Of a stretch of DNA of 38,835 nt, positions 1-7,906 are shown one piece after another. This DNA comes from Candidatus Nomurabacteria bacterium (lineage in GTDB: Bacteria > Patescibacteriota > Minisyncoccia > Phycocordibacterales > UBA9973): contig PMDZ01000011.1 of the NCBI GenBank assembly GCA_003155695.1, positions 18,299-57,133 of the forward strand, given 5' to 3'. The notes beneath the pieces are model-generated. The model did not search any database. It was not told the DNA's origin and saw only the letters and a list, made by a program, of their open reading frames with translations. A program made the position numbers and the translations under genes. Positions within the stretch are counted from its first letter, which is position 1. Each line of letters begins with the position of its first letter.

Positions 1-2
1 CA

Positions 3-332
3 ACCGGAGCATATTTATATAATTTAGATACTTCTATTCTCGAGCTTGGCAAACACGAAACCAAATCGAAAAATACTTTGGAAAATCAAGTAAGTTTATA
101 TGCCACCCCGGTTCCATTTATAGTTGGGGCGGAGAGTAAGCCGAAAAATTTTACGGCTTGTTCACTCCTGCGAGGTGATTTGAACTGCGATAACCATGTC
201 AACCTCATTGATTTTTCCATTATGGCTTATTGGTACAAGAGGACAAATCCTCCACAGATAGTAGATTTAAGCGGTGACGGCAAGATTACTTTGACGGACT
301 TCAGTATATTAGCATTTAATTGGACTGGCTAA
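3..332 (+). CDS. C-terminal end of a dockerin-bearing secreted protein (5' partial)
   Basis: The frame is open from the window edge to TAA at 330-332, so only the last 109 residues are seen and the start lies outside. The end is a type I-like dockerin with two EF-hand-like calcium loops. The first contains GDLNCDNHVNLIDF (about 174-215) and the second DLSGDGKITLTDF (about 264-302); both keep the D-x-(N/S)-x-D spacing and an Asp at loop position 12. In the dockerin family such modules bind cohesins non-covalently and attach proteins to a scaffold. The next three genes encode cohesin-like proteins, so a partner relationship is likely. The nature of the N-terminal cargo is unknown. Confidence is high for the dockerin and low for any further function. 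Confidence 0.85.
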   Translation, partial: TGAYLYNLDTSILELGKHETKSKNTLENQVSLYATPVPFIVGAESKPKNFTACSLLRGDLNCDNHVNLIDFSIMAYWYKRTNPPQIVDLSGDGKITLTDFSILAFNWTG

Positions 333-351
333 ACCACAGAAGTAGCCGCCC

Positions 352-375
352 GATTCACGAAGTGAATTTAGGGGT
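352..375 (+). promoter_or_regulatory. Hairpin and Shine-Dalgarno ahead of the first cohesin gene
   Basis: ATTCAC (353-358) and GTGAAT (362-367) form a perfect stem with a GAA loop. AGGGGT follows at 370-375, six bases from the ATG at 381. There is no U-run, so this is not a terminator. The hairpin may influence translation or processing between the dockerin and cohesin genes. This is one of very few clear Shine-Dalgarno sequences in the window. Confidence 0.5.
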
Positions 376-380
376 AATGT

Positions 381-1277
381 ATGAAAATAAAAAAATTAAA
401 AATTATATTAATACTTCTCTTTTTTATCCTGAATTTATTTCTGGCAAGTAAAGTATTTGCCGCGACTCTAACTTTGAATCCTTCCAAGGAATCCCTGGGG
501 ATAGGGGAACAGTTCTATGTGGATTTGATGCTAGACCCGGAAGGGCAATCAGTAAATACAATTAGAGGTAGCGTCTCATTTGCAAGCGATAAAGTTTCTT
601 TCGTAAGGGTTGAGGATGGTAAATCACTGGTTAATTTATGGGTAGAGAAACCAAAATTGGAGGGGAACACTATTGGCTTTGCCGGAGTAATTTCCAATGG
701 ATTTGACGGGGTGATTGACCCATTCAACCAAAGTCATAAATTACCGGGATTGATAATTCGTTTGATATTCGAAGCCGAAAATCCCGGGCAAGTCGATTTC
801 TCAACCTCGACATTTTCCTTAAATCTAAATGACGGATTGGGGACGGAAATAGAAGCTCCTTCAGCAAATAGTTCTGTAAATGTTGGTGATTTCTCAAATA
901 TATTAAAATATAAAGCGAGTGGTAATGGAACTCCGGAGTTGGAAGCTTATATAACGCGTGACCCGAATATTTATAACAATAAATATGTCCTCGTTTTCAA
1001 GGCCAACGATAAGGGAACAGGCATAAAAAGTGTTATGATAAAAGAAGGAGGAAGTAGCTGGAAAGAAATAGAGAGCCCTTATCTCCTCAAAGACCAATCC
1101 CGTCACAGTAATATTTCTTTGCAGGCTATGAATTTTTCCGGAGCGGGAGTTTCCATAAATATCAACGGAATTCCTTATGATTGGATATCACTAATCAGGA
1201 TTGCAAGTGTAATCATCACTATTATCGTAGTATTATCCGTTTTAATTATCAAAAAGAAATATGCGAATAAAAAATAA
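381..1277 (+). CDS. Membrane-anchored cohesin-domain protein 1
   Basis: 298 residues. A signal peptide covers residues 1-28 (hydrophobic core then VFAA). A cohesin-like beta-sandwich spans about 29-168, with the features GIGEQFYVDL, GVISNGFDG and LNLNDGLGTE. A second small beta domain follows (about 180-262), then a C-terminal membrane helix (about 268-290) with a KKKYANKK tail facing the cytoplasm. The predicted topology puts the cohesin outside the cell. The first of three cohesin genes, it overlaps the next by 17 bases and lies 48 bases after the dockerin gene. It shares the cohesin pattern (GKS...LW...P, F.GVI.NG, LNDG.G) with the third protein. The likely role is to display a docking site for dockerin proteins at the membrane. 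Family assignment is by pattern recognition only. Confidence 0.75.
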   Translation: MKIKKLKIILILLFFILNLFLASKVFAATLTLNPSKESLGIGEQFYVDLMLDPEGQSVNTIRGSVSFASDKVSFVRVEDGKSLVNLWVEKPKLEGNTIGFAGVISNGFDGVIDPFNQSHKLPGLIIRLIFEAENPGQVDFSTSTFSLNLNDGLGTEIEAPSANSSVNVGDFSNILKYKASGNGTPELEAYITRDPNIYNNKYVLVFKANDKGTGIKSVMIKEGGSSWKEIESPYLLKDQSRHSNISLQAMNFSGAGVSININGIPYDWISLIRIASVIITIIVVLSVLIIKKKYANKK

Positions 1278-2214
1278 AAATTTATATTTCTCTTTATTTT
1301 TTTTATTTTTTATAATATCTTTTTTTATCGATATAAGTAAAGTTTCCGCGGCAACCGCCAGCTTTTCTCCCGCATCCGGAACCTATAATGTCGGCGATAC
1401 TATAAAAGTAAGGGTTCTAGCAACAAGCGATAGATCGATCAATGCTTTTTCCGCCAATGTCTCTTTCTCCAAAGATATTTTATCGTTAACGTCAATTTCT
1501 AAAAGTTTATCACTAATAGATTTGTGGCCTCGAGATGCGGTCTATTCAAACAGCGATGGATTTGCGAATTTTGAGGGAGTAATGCTCAACGGTTACACCG
1601 GAAATGCCGGCAATATAATAACTTTGATTTTTAAGGCAAAAGCAGTAGGAACAGCATCTATCCGTTTTACAAACGTTTCAATATTGGCAAATGATGGTAG
1701 TGGTACGGATATTTTTTTGGGTGGGTTGTCCACAGGAACTTTTAATATAGAGAAAGCCGTTGCAGTTGCAAATGTTGAGAAAAAAGCACCGACGCCGACC
1801 CCCGCTTGTATAAATACAAATACCGGAGTACCGGAACCAACCATTTCCTGTATTGCAATAAATGCAATAGATAAAATTAAGGAAGTTGAGGTTGCCAATA
1901 ATTTACCGAACAATTCACTTGTCGTAACTCTCGCTATTATTTTTATAATTATACTTAGTCTTATAACAATTTATTTGTTTTATTTTATTTTTAGAATTAA
2001 AAAATATTTTAAAAATAAATTATTCAAAACCGAAGATATCATAAATAAAAATTTCAAAAATCTGGAAAAAGATATTGAATTAAAAGAAATAAATCTGAAG
2101 AAATCGAAGGGGGTTAAAATTGGCAGGGAACAAGAAGATGATATCTTGGAAGAAGTCGCAGATACCGAAGAGAAGATTATCAAAGAAGTCGAGAAAATTG
2201 AGGATGAAATATGA
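1261..2214 (+). CDS. Membrane-anchored cohesin-domain protein 2
   Basis: 317 residues starting at an ATG inside the end of the previous gene. A signal peptide spans about 1-31 (KVSAAT). A single cohesin-like domain spans about 32-166 (YNVGDTIKVRV, FEGVMLNGYTG, LANDGSGTD). A short linker with APTPTP and two Cys follows, then a strong membrane helix (about 217-243). The cytoplasmic tail of about 70 charged residues is probably coiled coil. The cohesin lies outside and the acidic/basic helical tail inside, so it could connect to an intracellular partner. It overlaps the third cohesin gene by 4 bases (ATGA), which indicates translational coupling. Confidence 0.72.
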   Translation: MRIKNKNLYFSLFFLFFIISFFIDISKVSAATASFSPASGTYNVGDTIKVRVLATSDRSINAFSANVSFSKDILSLTSISKSLSLIDLWPRDAVYSNSDGFANFEGVMLNGYTGNAGNIITLIFKAKAVGTASIRFTNVSILANDGSGTDIFLGGLSTGTFNIEKAVAVANVEKKAPTPTPACINTNTGVPEPTISCIAINAIDKIKEVEVANNLPNNSLVVTLAIIFIIILSLITIYLFYFIFRIKKYFKNKLFKTEDIINKNFKNLEKDIELKEINLKKSKGVKIGREQEDDILEEVADTEEKIIKEVEKIEDEI

Positions 2215-3563
2215 TTAATTTTTTAAAAAAGAAAATTTTCATTTTATCTATTTTAGGCTTGTTTCTAATACCCTTTTTTTCATTTGCGCAGTCGGTAATA
2301 AATTTGGATGGCCCATCTCTTTTACCTAAAGCTGAAATTTTTACTAGTCCACACACGGGAGATTTCTTGGAAGACTCAACTTTTGAGGTTCCTATTTATA
2401 TAAACACGGAAGGCAATAGTATAAATACCATAAATATAAAATTAAATTTTGACCCGTCCAGGTTATCTATTATAAAACCTTCGGGGGGAAAATCGATTTT
2501 TGGAATTTGGCTTGAACCCCCGAGTTACGATAATAAAGCCGGAACGGCTAGTTTTGTTGGGGTTATTCCTAATGGTATAGTTACAAGTTCGGGACTTATT
2601 GCCACAATAACCTTCAAGGCTATTTCTGTCGGTGAAGCCAGAATTAATTTAACCGATTATACAAGCGCCAATCTTAATGATGGAGTAGGGTCTAATGTTA
2701 AATTAAGTTTAAACGGGTCGTTTTTGACTATTAGTCCTATAACTCCGGAGGGGGTAATGATTTATTCCGATACTCATCCATATCAAGACCATTGGTATAA
2801 CAACAATTCTCCCATTTTGAAGTGGGATTCGCCACCAGGAATAAATGGTTACAGTGTTTTAATCGATTTAAATCCCGGAACCATTCCCCCGATTACAATA
2901 AATACCGATAATTCTTCCATTTCTTATGAAAATTTGAAAGATGGGGTTTGGTACTTCCATGTCAGAGCAAATATAAATGGAGTCTGGGGTAATACTTCAC
3001 ATTTTCAAATAAAAATCGATACGAATCCTCCGGCTTTTTTCACCCCGACTGTTAATACCATAAAAGATAATTCCAATTCAAGTAAATATTTACTTTCATT
3101 TATTACGACGGATTCATTATCAAGTGTGGACCATTATGAAATCGGTATTTTGGATAAAGACCAGGAGAATAATTCTTCTCCTATCTTTGTCCAAACAGAA
3201 AGTCCGTATCTGGTATCAAACGCAAGCAAAAATATACATGTAATAATCAGAGCTTTCGATAATGCCGGAAATATTCGTGAAGCGTCCATTGATCTTTATC
3301 CGGGTGTTAATCTAATCATCGCTCTTAAAAAATATGCTTTATATTTATTTATAATTCTGACCTTCCTTCTTCTTCTCGAACTCATACTGCACTATCTTTT
3401 CGGTCATCATATTATCGACCATGTCAAAAAAATGTTTCTTATTTTCAAAAAGATTTCCTCCGATGATAAAAAATATGAGAAAATCGAAGAGGAGATAAAC
3501 GAAGTTGATAATCCCGTTAATCCTACCGTTCCCGTTCCTCCAAATAATGAAGAAAAACCTTAA
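2211..3563 (+). CDS. Membrane-anchored cohesin-domain protein 3 with Ig/FN3-like modules
   Basis: 450 residues. A signal peptide covers about 1-26 (FSFAQS). A cohesin-like domain lies at about 38-172 (FEVPIYINTEGNSINTINI, GVIPNG, ANLNDGVGS). A module resembling fibronectin-III or Ig folds (about 178-272, LKWDSPPGINGYSVLI then GVWYFHVRA) and another beta module (about 275-365) follow. A membrane helix (about 373-397) and a cytoplasmic tail ending in a Pro-rich stretch complete it. It is the longest of the three and the best candidate for a surface scaffold. It is last in the operon, followed by a weak hairpin terminator. Confidence 0.72.
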   Translation: MINFLKKKIFILSILGLFLIPFFSFAQSVINLDGPSLLPKAEIFTSPHTGDFLEDSTFEVPIYINTEGNSINTINIKLNFDPSRLSIIKPSGGKSIFGIWLEPPSYDNKAGTASFVGVIPNGIVTSSGLIATITFKAISVGEARINLTDYTSANLNDGVGSNVKLSLNGSFLTISPITPEGVMIYSDTHPYQDHWYNNNSPILKWDSPPGINGYSVLIDLNPGTIPPITINTDNSSISYENLKDGVWYFHVRANINGVWGNTSHFQIKIDTNPPAFFTPTVNTIKDNSNSSKYLLSFITTDSLSSVDHYEIGILDKDQENNSSPIFVQTESPYLVSNASKNIHVIIRAFDNAGNIREASIDLYPGVNLIIALKKYALYLFIILTFLLLLELILHYLFGHHIIDHVKKMFLIFKKISSDDKKYEKIEEEINEVDNPVNPTVPVPPNNEEKP

Positions 3564-3568
3564 AATAT

Positions 3569-3590
3569 AAGGCCTATAAAAGGCTTTTTG
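3569..3590 (+). terminator. Weak intrinsic terminator after the cohesin operon
   Basis: AAGGCCT (3569-3575) pairs with AGGCTTT (3581-3587) across a five-base loop, with one G-U pair, and runs into TTTTTG. It lies 5 bases after the cohesin 3 stop. Confidence 0.5.
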
Positions 3591-3593
3591 CCC

Positions 3594-3622
3594 TTTATTT
3601 TTATCTAAAAATTTGCTATAAT
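3594..3622 (+). promoter_or_regulatory. gyrB promoter (extended -10)
   Basis: The -10 is TATAAT at 3617-3622, preceded by TGC (extended -10). A weak -35 TTTATT sits at 3594-3599 with 17-bp spacing. The predicted start near 3629 gives a leader of about 43 bases before gyrB. Confidence 0.65.
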
Positions 3623-3671
3623 GAAAGGAGTAATTGCCCGATATTAGAGGGTATTTTACATTATTATTACA

Positions 3672-5768
3672 ATGAAAAAAGATGATAAAAAAGACAAAAA
3701 AGAAGTAAAATATGGAGCCGAGCAAATATCGGTTCTTGAAGGACTTGAGCCGGTTAGACGCCGTCCGGGGATGTATATAGGTACTACCGGAGTTGAAGGA
3801 TTGCACCATTTAATTTGGGAAATTTTCGATAACTCACGGGATGAAGCCATGGGTGGATTCTCTGACCACATTGAAGTGGTTCTCTTGCCGGATAATTCGG
3901 TCCGTATTGTCGATAACGGTCGTGGTATTCCTGTTGGAATTCATTCCAAAACAAAAGTATCGGCACTTGAAACGGTCATGACGACACTTCACGCCGGAGG
4001 AAAATTCGGCGGGGAAGATAGTGGTTACAAAGTTTCCGGAGGTCTTCATGGAGTCGGAGCCTCGGTTGTCAATGCGCTTTCTATTTACACAAAAGCTGAA
4101 GTTCACGTTGATGGAGGAAAATATGTTCAGGAATATTCTCAAGGGAAACGCAAAGCTTTAGTTAAAAAAGTTGGTTCTTCCAAACTCCACGGTACAATAA
4201 TCTCTTTCAAGCCTGATGAAGAAATATTTAAACTTGCCAAGTTTGATTTGGAAACAGTCTTGAATCATTTGCGTCAGCAAGCATATCTGGTCAAAGGTTT
4301 AAGGATAGATATATTGGATGCACGCGAATGGGATGGGGAAAAAGGAAAAAAAGATTTCAATGATATTTTTTGGTTTAGAGAACTTGAACTTGAGATACCG
4401 TCAACGACTTACTATTTTGAGGGAGGGCTGATATCTCTGGTAAAATTTTACAACAAAAGCGAGAAGCCTATTCACTCTACTGTATTCTATGTTGAGAAAG
4501 AATTGGATAATGTCGGAGTCGAGATTGCTCTGCAGTATGTCGATGATATAAATTTTGATATTTTGCCTTTTGCCAATAATATTTACACCGGTGAAGGAGG
4601 TACTCATGTCACCGGTTTCAAGACAACACTCACTCGTGTTTTGAATACATATGGCAAAAAGAATAATTTAATTAAAGAACTTGATGGTGGTTTTACCGGA
4701 GACGATGTTCTGGAAGGCTTAACGGCTGTCATATCAGTCAAGCTTCGTGAAATTCAGTTTGAGGGGCAAACTAAGGCTAAACTCGGTTCTCCTGAAGCTC
4801 AAGGTGCTGTCTCAACTGTCTTTGGCGATGCATTTTCGGCTTTTCTTGAGGAGAATCCAGATGAAGCCAAGTCTATAATAAGTAAATCCCTGCTTGCTCT
4901 TCGGGCTCGCAAAGCGGCCAAAGCGGCCAAAGACTCGGTTCTGCGTAAAGGAGCGCTTGAAGGCATGACTCTTCCGGGCAAACTTGCTGACTGCCAGGTA
5001 AAAGATGCCTCTTTGGCCGAATTATTTATTGTCGAGGGAGATTCGGCAGGAGGTACAGCTAAAATGGGTAGAGATAGAAAAACCCAAGCTATTCTTCCTC
5101 TTCGTGGAAAAATTTTGAATGTTGAACGTGCACGACTGGATAGAATGCTCGGCAGTGAACAAATAAAAAATCTTGTTATTGCCATGGGGACTTCTATCGG
5201 TGACACTTTTGACCTCGAGAAAATTCGTTATCACAAAATAATTATTGCCACCGATGCCGATGTGGACGGAGCCCATATTCGAACTCTGATTCTAACTTTA
5301 ATGTATCGATACTTCCGACCGATTCTTGATGCCGGTTATGTTTACATTGCCCAGCCGCCACTTTTCAAAATAAAAAGAGGCAAAGAAATCATGTATGCTT
5401 ATTCCGACCAGGAGAGAGACAAACTTCTCGGGAAAGATGCGGCTGTGCTTTCAGAATTGCTTGCCGAATCGGCAAACGAATCCGCCGACACCGAAGGCTC
5501 CAGCGAAGAAATAGAAGAAGAGGAAGAGACAAAAGACAAAAAACAATCTAGCAAAATTCATGTTCAGCGATATAAAGGTTTGGGAGAAATGAATGCCGAG
5601 GAACTTTGGGAAACAACGATGGATCCGGCCAAACGTGTTCTAAAACAGGTAGCCATAAACGATGCCGAAGTTGCGAATAAAGTTTTTGAAATGTTGATGG
5701 GTTCAGAAGTTCCACCACGCAAAACTTTCATCCAATCCAACGCCAAAATGGCAAACTTGGATTTCTAA
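3672..5768 (+). CDS. gyrB: DNA gyrase subunit B
   Basis: 698 residues, the ATPase and cleavage subunit of type II topoisomerase. The GHKL ATPase shows the N-box (EIFDNSRDEA), NGRGIP (about residues 80-85) and GGLHGVGASVVNALS. The TOPRIM part has EGDSAGG (about 452) and DADVDGAHI (about 527). The C-terminal QRYKGLGEM motif is present. An acidic insert of about 25 residues (around 610-630, rich in Glu) sits just before that motif, where other GyrB proteins have a short loop. gyrA is not in the window. GyrB and ParE are hard to separate by eye; GyrB is the likelier call in a genome that may have a single type II enzyme. There is no Shine-Dalgarno near the ATG. Confidence 0.93.
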   Translation: MKKDDKKDKKEVKYGAEQISVLEGLEPVRRRPGMYIGTTGVEGLHHLIWEIFDNSRDEAMGGFSDHIEVVLLPDNSVRIVDNGRGIPVGIHSKTKVSALETVMTTLHAGGKFGGEDSGYKVSGGLHGVGASVVNALSIYTKAEVHVDGGKYVQEYSQGKRKALVKKVGSSKLHGTIISFKPDEEIFKLAKFDLETVLNHLRQQAYLVKGLRIDILDAREWDGEKGKKDFNDIFWFRELELEIPSTTYYFEGGLISLVKFYNKSEKPIHSTVFYVEKELDNVGVEIALQYVDDINFDILPFANNIYTGEGGTHVTGFKTTLTRVLNTYGKKNNLIKELDGGFTGDDVLEGLTAVISVKLREIQFEGQTKAKLGSPEAQGAVSTVFGDAFSAFLEENPDEAKSIISKSLLALRARKAAKAAKDSVLRKGALEGMTLPGKLADCQVKDASLAELFIVEGDSAGGTAKMGRDRKTQAILPLRGKILNVERARLDRMLGSEQIKNLVIAMGTSIGDTFDLEKIRYHKIIIATDADVDGAHIRTLILTLMYRYFRPILDAGYVYIAQPPLFKIKRGKEIMYAYSDQERDKLLGKDAAVLSELLAESANESADTEGSSEEIEEEEETKDKKQSSKIHVQRYKGLGEMNAEELWETTMDPAKRVLKQVAINDAEVANKVFEMLMGSEVPPRKTFIQSNAKMANLDF

Positions 5769-5770
5769 TA

Positions 5771-5796
5771 AAAAACCCTCCGTTGGAGGGCTTTTT
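5771..5796. terminator. Bidirectional terminator between gyrB and thrS
   Basis: CCCTCC (5776-5781) pairs with GGAGGG (5785-5790) across GTT. An A-run precedes it and CTTTTT follows, so it can serve both convergent genes. Confidence 0.85.
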
Positions 5797-5802
5797 ATTA
5801 TT

Positions 5803-7548
5803 TTAATTTAAAGTTTTTTCGGAGATTTCTTTTTTGAGTCTTTCTAAGAATTTTTCTACTGTGATTCCTTCCAGCTTTTCCGTTCTCCCTTCAACCGTTA
5901 TAACCTTGGCCTCTTTCTCTTTGTCACCGATAACGATTACATAAGGAACTTTTTGCATTTTAGCGGTTCGGATTCTTTTGCCGAGAGATTCATTTGAATC
6001 GTCTAATTTTACACGGATATCTTTTTCTTTCAGAGTCTCATAAACCGAATCGGTATATTCCTTCTGGTGTTCGGAAATAGGCAAGACAACAACTTGGACA
6101 GGGGAAAGCCAAAGTGGGAAAACTCCTGCTAAATGTTCGATAAGAGTAGACAAAAATCTTTCAATCGAACCCATAACGGCACAGTGAATCATGACAACTT
6201 GCTCTTTTTCACCTTTTTCATTAATACAAGTTAGTCCGAAGTTTTTCGGCATATTAAAATCAAGTTGAATTGTTGCGACTTGGAGAACTCTACCAATGGA
6301 GTCATGTGAAATAAAATCTATTTTAGGTCCATAAAATGCGGCTTCTCCCGGGCCGTCAATCCAGTTAGCTCCTTTTTTCTCCATCAAACTTTTTAATGAT
6401 TTTTCTGCCTTTTCCCAAACTTCCTTGTCTCCTAAATATTTCTCCATATGAGCTTCATCATGACGGGACAATCGTAATTGCAGTTTGAATCCGAAAGAAT
6501 TATAAAAAGTTTCTATAATTTCCCAGATATCCATTACTTCTTTTTCTATTTGGTTTTCCCGGCAGAAAACATGAGAATCATCTTGAGTTATCGAAAGAAC
6601 CCGTGAAAGACCGGATAATTCTCCCGATTGCTCATCTCGATATACCATAGTTGTTTCGGCATATCTTTGAGGCATATCCTTGTAACTATGAAGCTCGGAA
6701 TCGAATATCTGGGTATGATGCGGACAATTCATCGGCTTCATTGCGTATATATGATCTTCTCTGGTATGTATTTTAAACAAATCATCAGCAAATTTTGCCC
6801 AATGTCCTGAAGTTTCGTAGAGTTCTTTTTTGGTAATGTGAGGAATTGTTACTTTCTGATAACCTTTTGGTTTACGAAGTTCCCATATATAATCGTTCAA
6901 TAATTCTCTTATTATTGTTCCTTTCGGTGTCCAAAGAGGAAGACCTGCACCAACCAAATCGGAGAAAACAAATAGTCCCATTTCTTTGCCGATTTTTCTA
7001 TGGTCGCGTCTTTTAGCTTCTTCTTGCTGAAAAATATAAGCATCAAGTTCTTCTTTGGTATTAAATGCCAGACCGTAGATACGAGTCAGCATTTTATTTT
7101 TCTCGTCTCCGCGCCAATAAGCTCCGGCAATGCGTTCGAGTTTAAATGAGCCGTCTTTGATGTCTTTCATATTTCCGATATGGCCTCCTCGGCAAAGGTC
7201 GGAAAAATTCCCTGAAGTGTAGACTGTAATTTCTTCACCCTTTTCGGCGATTTCATTTATAAGTTCAATTTTGTATTCATTCCCGGCGAACATTTCGAGA
7301 GCTTCCTGTTTGGTCAAAACTTTCTTTTCGAAAGTTGTCCAAGTCTTCGCTAGTTCCTTCATTTTAGATTCAATTTTGGCTAAATCGGCATCGGTAATTT
7401 TACCTGCTACATCCACATCATAATAAAAGCCATTATCAACGGCTGGGCCTAAGGTTATCTTTGAACCAGGGTAAAGCTCCAATATTGAGGCACCTAATAA
7501 GTGGGAGAGCGAATGACGCAAATGCATTAATTTTTCGGTGTTTTCCAT
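5803..7548 (-). CDS. thrS: Threonyl-tRNA synthetase lacking the TGS domain
   Basis: 581 residues; typical bacterial ThrRS is about 640. It charges tRNA-Thr. The protein starts directly in the editing domain (HSLSHLLGA, residues 12-20; CRGGH at 119-123). The class II core has the zinc-ligand stretch MNCPHH (273-278), motif 2 (RDEQSGELSGLSRV, 304-317) and motif 3 (GSIERFLSTLIEH). The C-terminal part is the anticodon-binding domain. The N-terminal TGS module of about 60 residues is absent and no upstream start could supply it, because the promoter lies immediately before the ATG. A tRNA-Thr(UGU) gene occurs at 32277-32349. Confidence 0.95.
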   Translation of the reverse strand: MENTEKLMHLRHSLSHLLGASILELYPGSKITLGPAVDNGFYYDVDVAGKITDADLAKIESKMKELAKTWTTFEKKVLTKQEALEMFAGNEYKIELINEIAEKGEEITVYTSGNFSDLCRGGHIGNMKDIKDGSFKLERIAGAYWRGDEKNKMLTRIYGLAFNTKEELDAYIFQQEEAKRRDHRKIGKEMGLFVFSDLVGAGLPLWTPKGTIIRELLNDYIWELRKPKGYQKVTIPHITKKELYETSGHWAKFADDLFKIHTREDHIYAMKPMNCPHHTQIFDSELHSYKDMPQRYAETTMVYRDEQSGELSGLSRVLSITQDDSHVFCRENQIEKEVMDIWEIIETFYNSFGFKLQLRLSRHDEAHMEKYLGDKEVWEKAEKSLKSLMEKKGANWIDGPGEAAFYGPKIDFISHDSIGRVLQVATIQLDFNMPKNFGLTCINEKGEKEQVVMIHCAVMGSIERFLSTLIEHLAGVFPLWLSPVQVVVLPISEHQKEYTDSVYETLKEKDIRVKLDDSNESLGKRIRTAKMQKVPYVIVIGDKEKEAKVITVEGRTEKLEGITVEKFLERLKKEISEKTLN

Positions 7549-7555
7549 ATCCCAT

Positions 7556-7564
7556 ATAATAACA
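7556..7564 (-). promoter_or_regulatory. thrS promoter, leaderless type
   Basis: On the minus strand TGT-TATTAT (extended -10) occupies 7564-7556, followed by seven bases and then the thrS ATG at 7548. No clear -35 and no Shine-Dalgarno are seen. It is divergent from the rpmF promoter. Confidence 0.5.
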
Positions 7565-7599
7565 CAATAATTAATCCTAAGAAACCCTTATAATTGAAG

Positions 7600-7627
7600 T
7601 TGCATTTTAATAGAAAATCGGTATACT
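7600..7627 (+). promoter_or_regulatory. rpmF promoter, leaderless type
   Basis: The -35 is TTGCAT (7600-7605) and the -10 is TATACT (7622-7627) with a 16-bp spacer. Only six bases separate the -10 from the ATG at 7634, so transcription should start at or next to the start codon. Confidence 0.7.
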
Positions 7628-7633
7628 ATTCAT

Positions 7634-7843
7634 ATGGTTATACGAATGAGGAGTACGCATTCCCACACAGGGAATCGAAGGTCACATCATGCTTTGAAAG
7701 CATCTCTTTTTACTACGTGTTCAAACTGTGGTGAGAAGAAAGAGACCCATATAGTTTGTAAACATTGTGGTTTTTACAATGGACGAAAAGTTTTGGATGT
7801 GGTTAAAAAAGTAGAGAAAAAGCAGGCAAAAAAGAAGAAATAG
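7634..7843 (+). CDS. rpmF: 50S ribosomal protein L32
   Basis: 69 residues; usual length is 55-65. The L32 core HTGNRRSHHALK is at 11-22, and a zinc knuckle is formed by CxxC at 29-32 and 42-45. The N-terminus MVIRMRSTHS differs from the usual MAVPKRKTS, and the tail is Lys-rich (KKQAKKKK). It is preceded by a promoter with almost no leader and followed by a low-complexity hairpin region before nusB. Confidence 0.92.
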   Translation: MVIRMRSTHSHTGNRRSHHALKASLFTTCSNCGEKKETHIVCKHCGFYNGRKVLDVVKKVEKKQAKKKK

Positions 7844-7844
7844 G

Positions 7845-7891
7845 TTCTAGTTTTTAGGTTCTAAAAATTATTTCTAGAAGCTGGAAACTAG
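7845..7891. repeat. CTAG-rich palindromic intergenic element
   Basis: TTTTTAG (7851-7857) and CTAAAAA (7861-7867) form a 7-bp hairpin with a GTT loop. CTAGTTT (7847-7853) is inverted as AAACTAG (7885-7891), and TTCTAGAA lies at 7872-7879. The nested inverted repeats look like a small repetitive element or a weak terminator between rpmF and nusB. Confidence 0.45.
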
Positions 7892-7906
7892 CCCCTAATT
7901 AATTTT

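Noticed and set aside
3345-5746. Minus-strand open frames opposite the cohesin 3 and gyrB genes
   Set aside because: They are antisense to strongly conserved coding sequence, lack promoters and family features, and are treated as chance.
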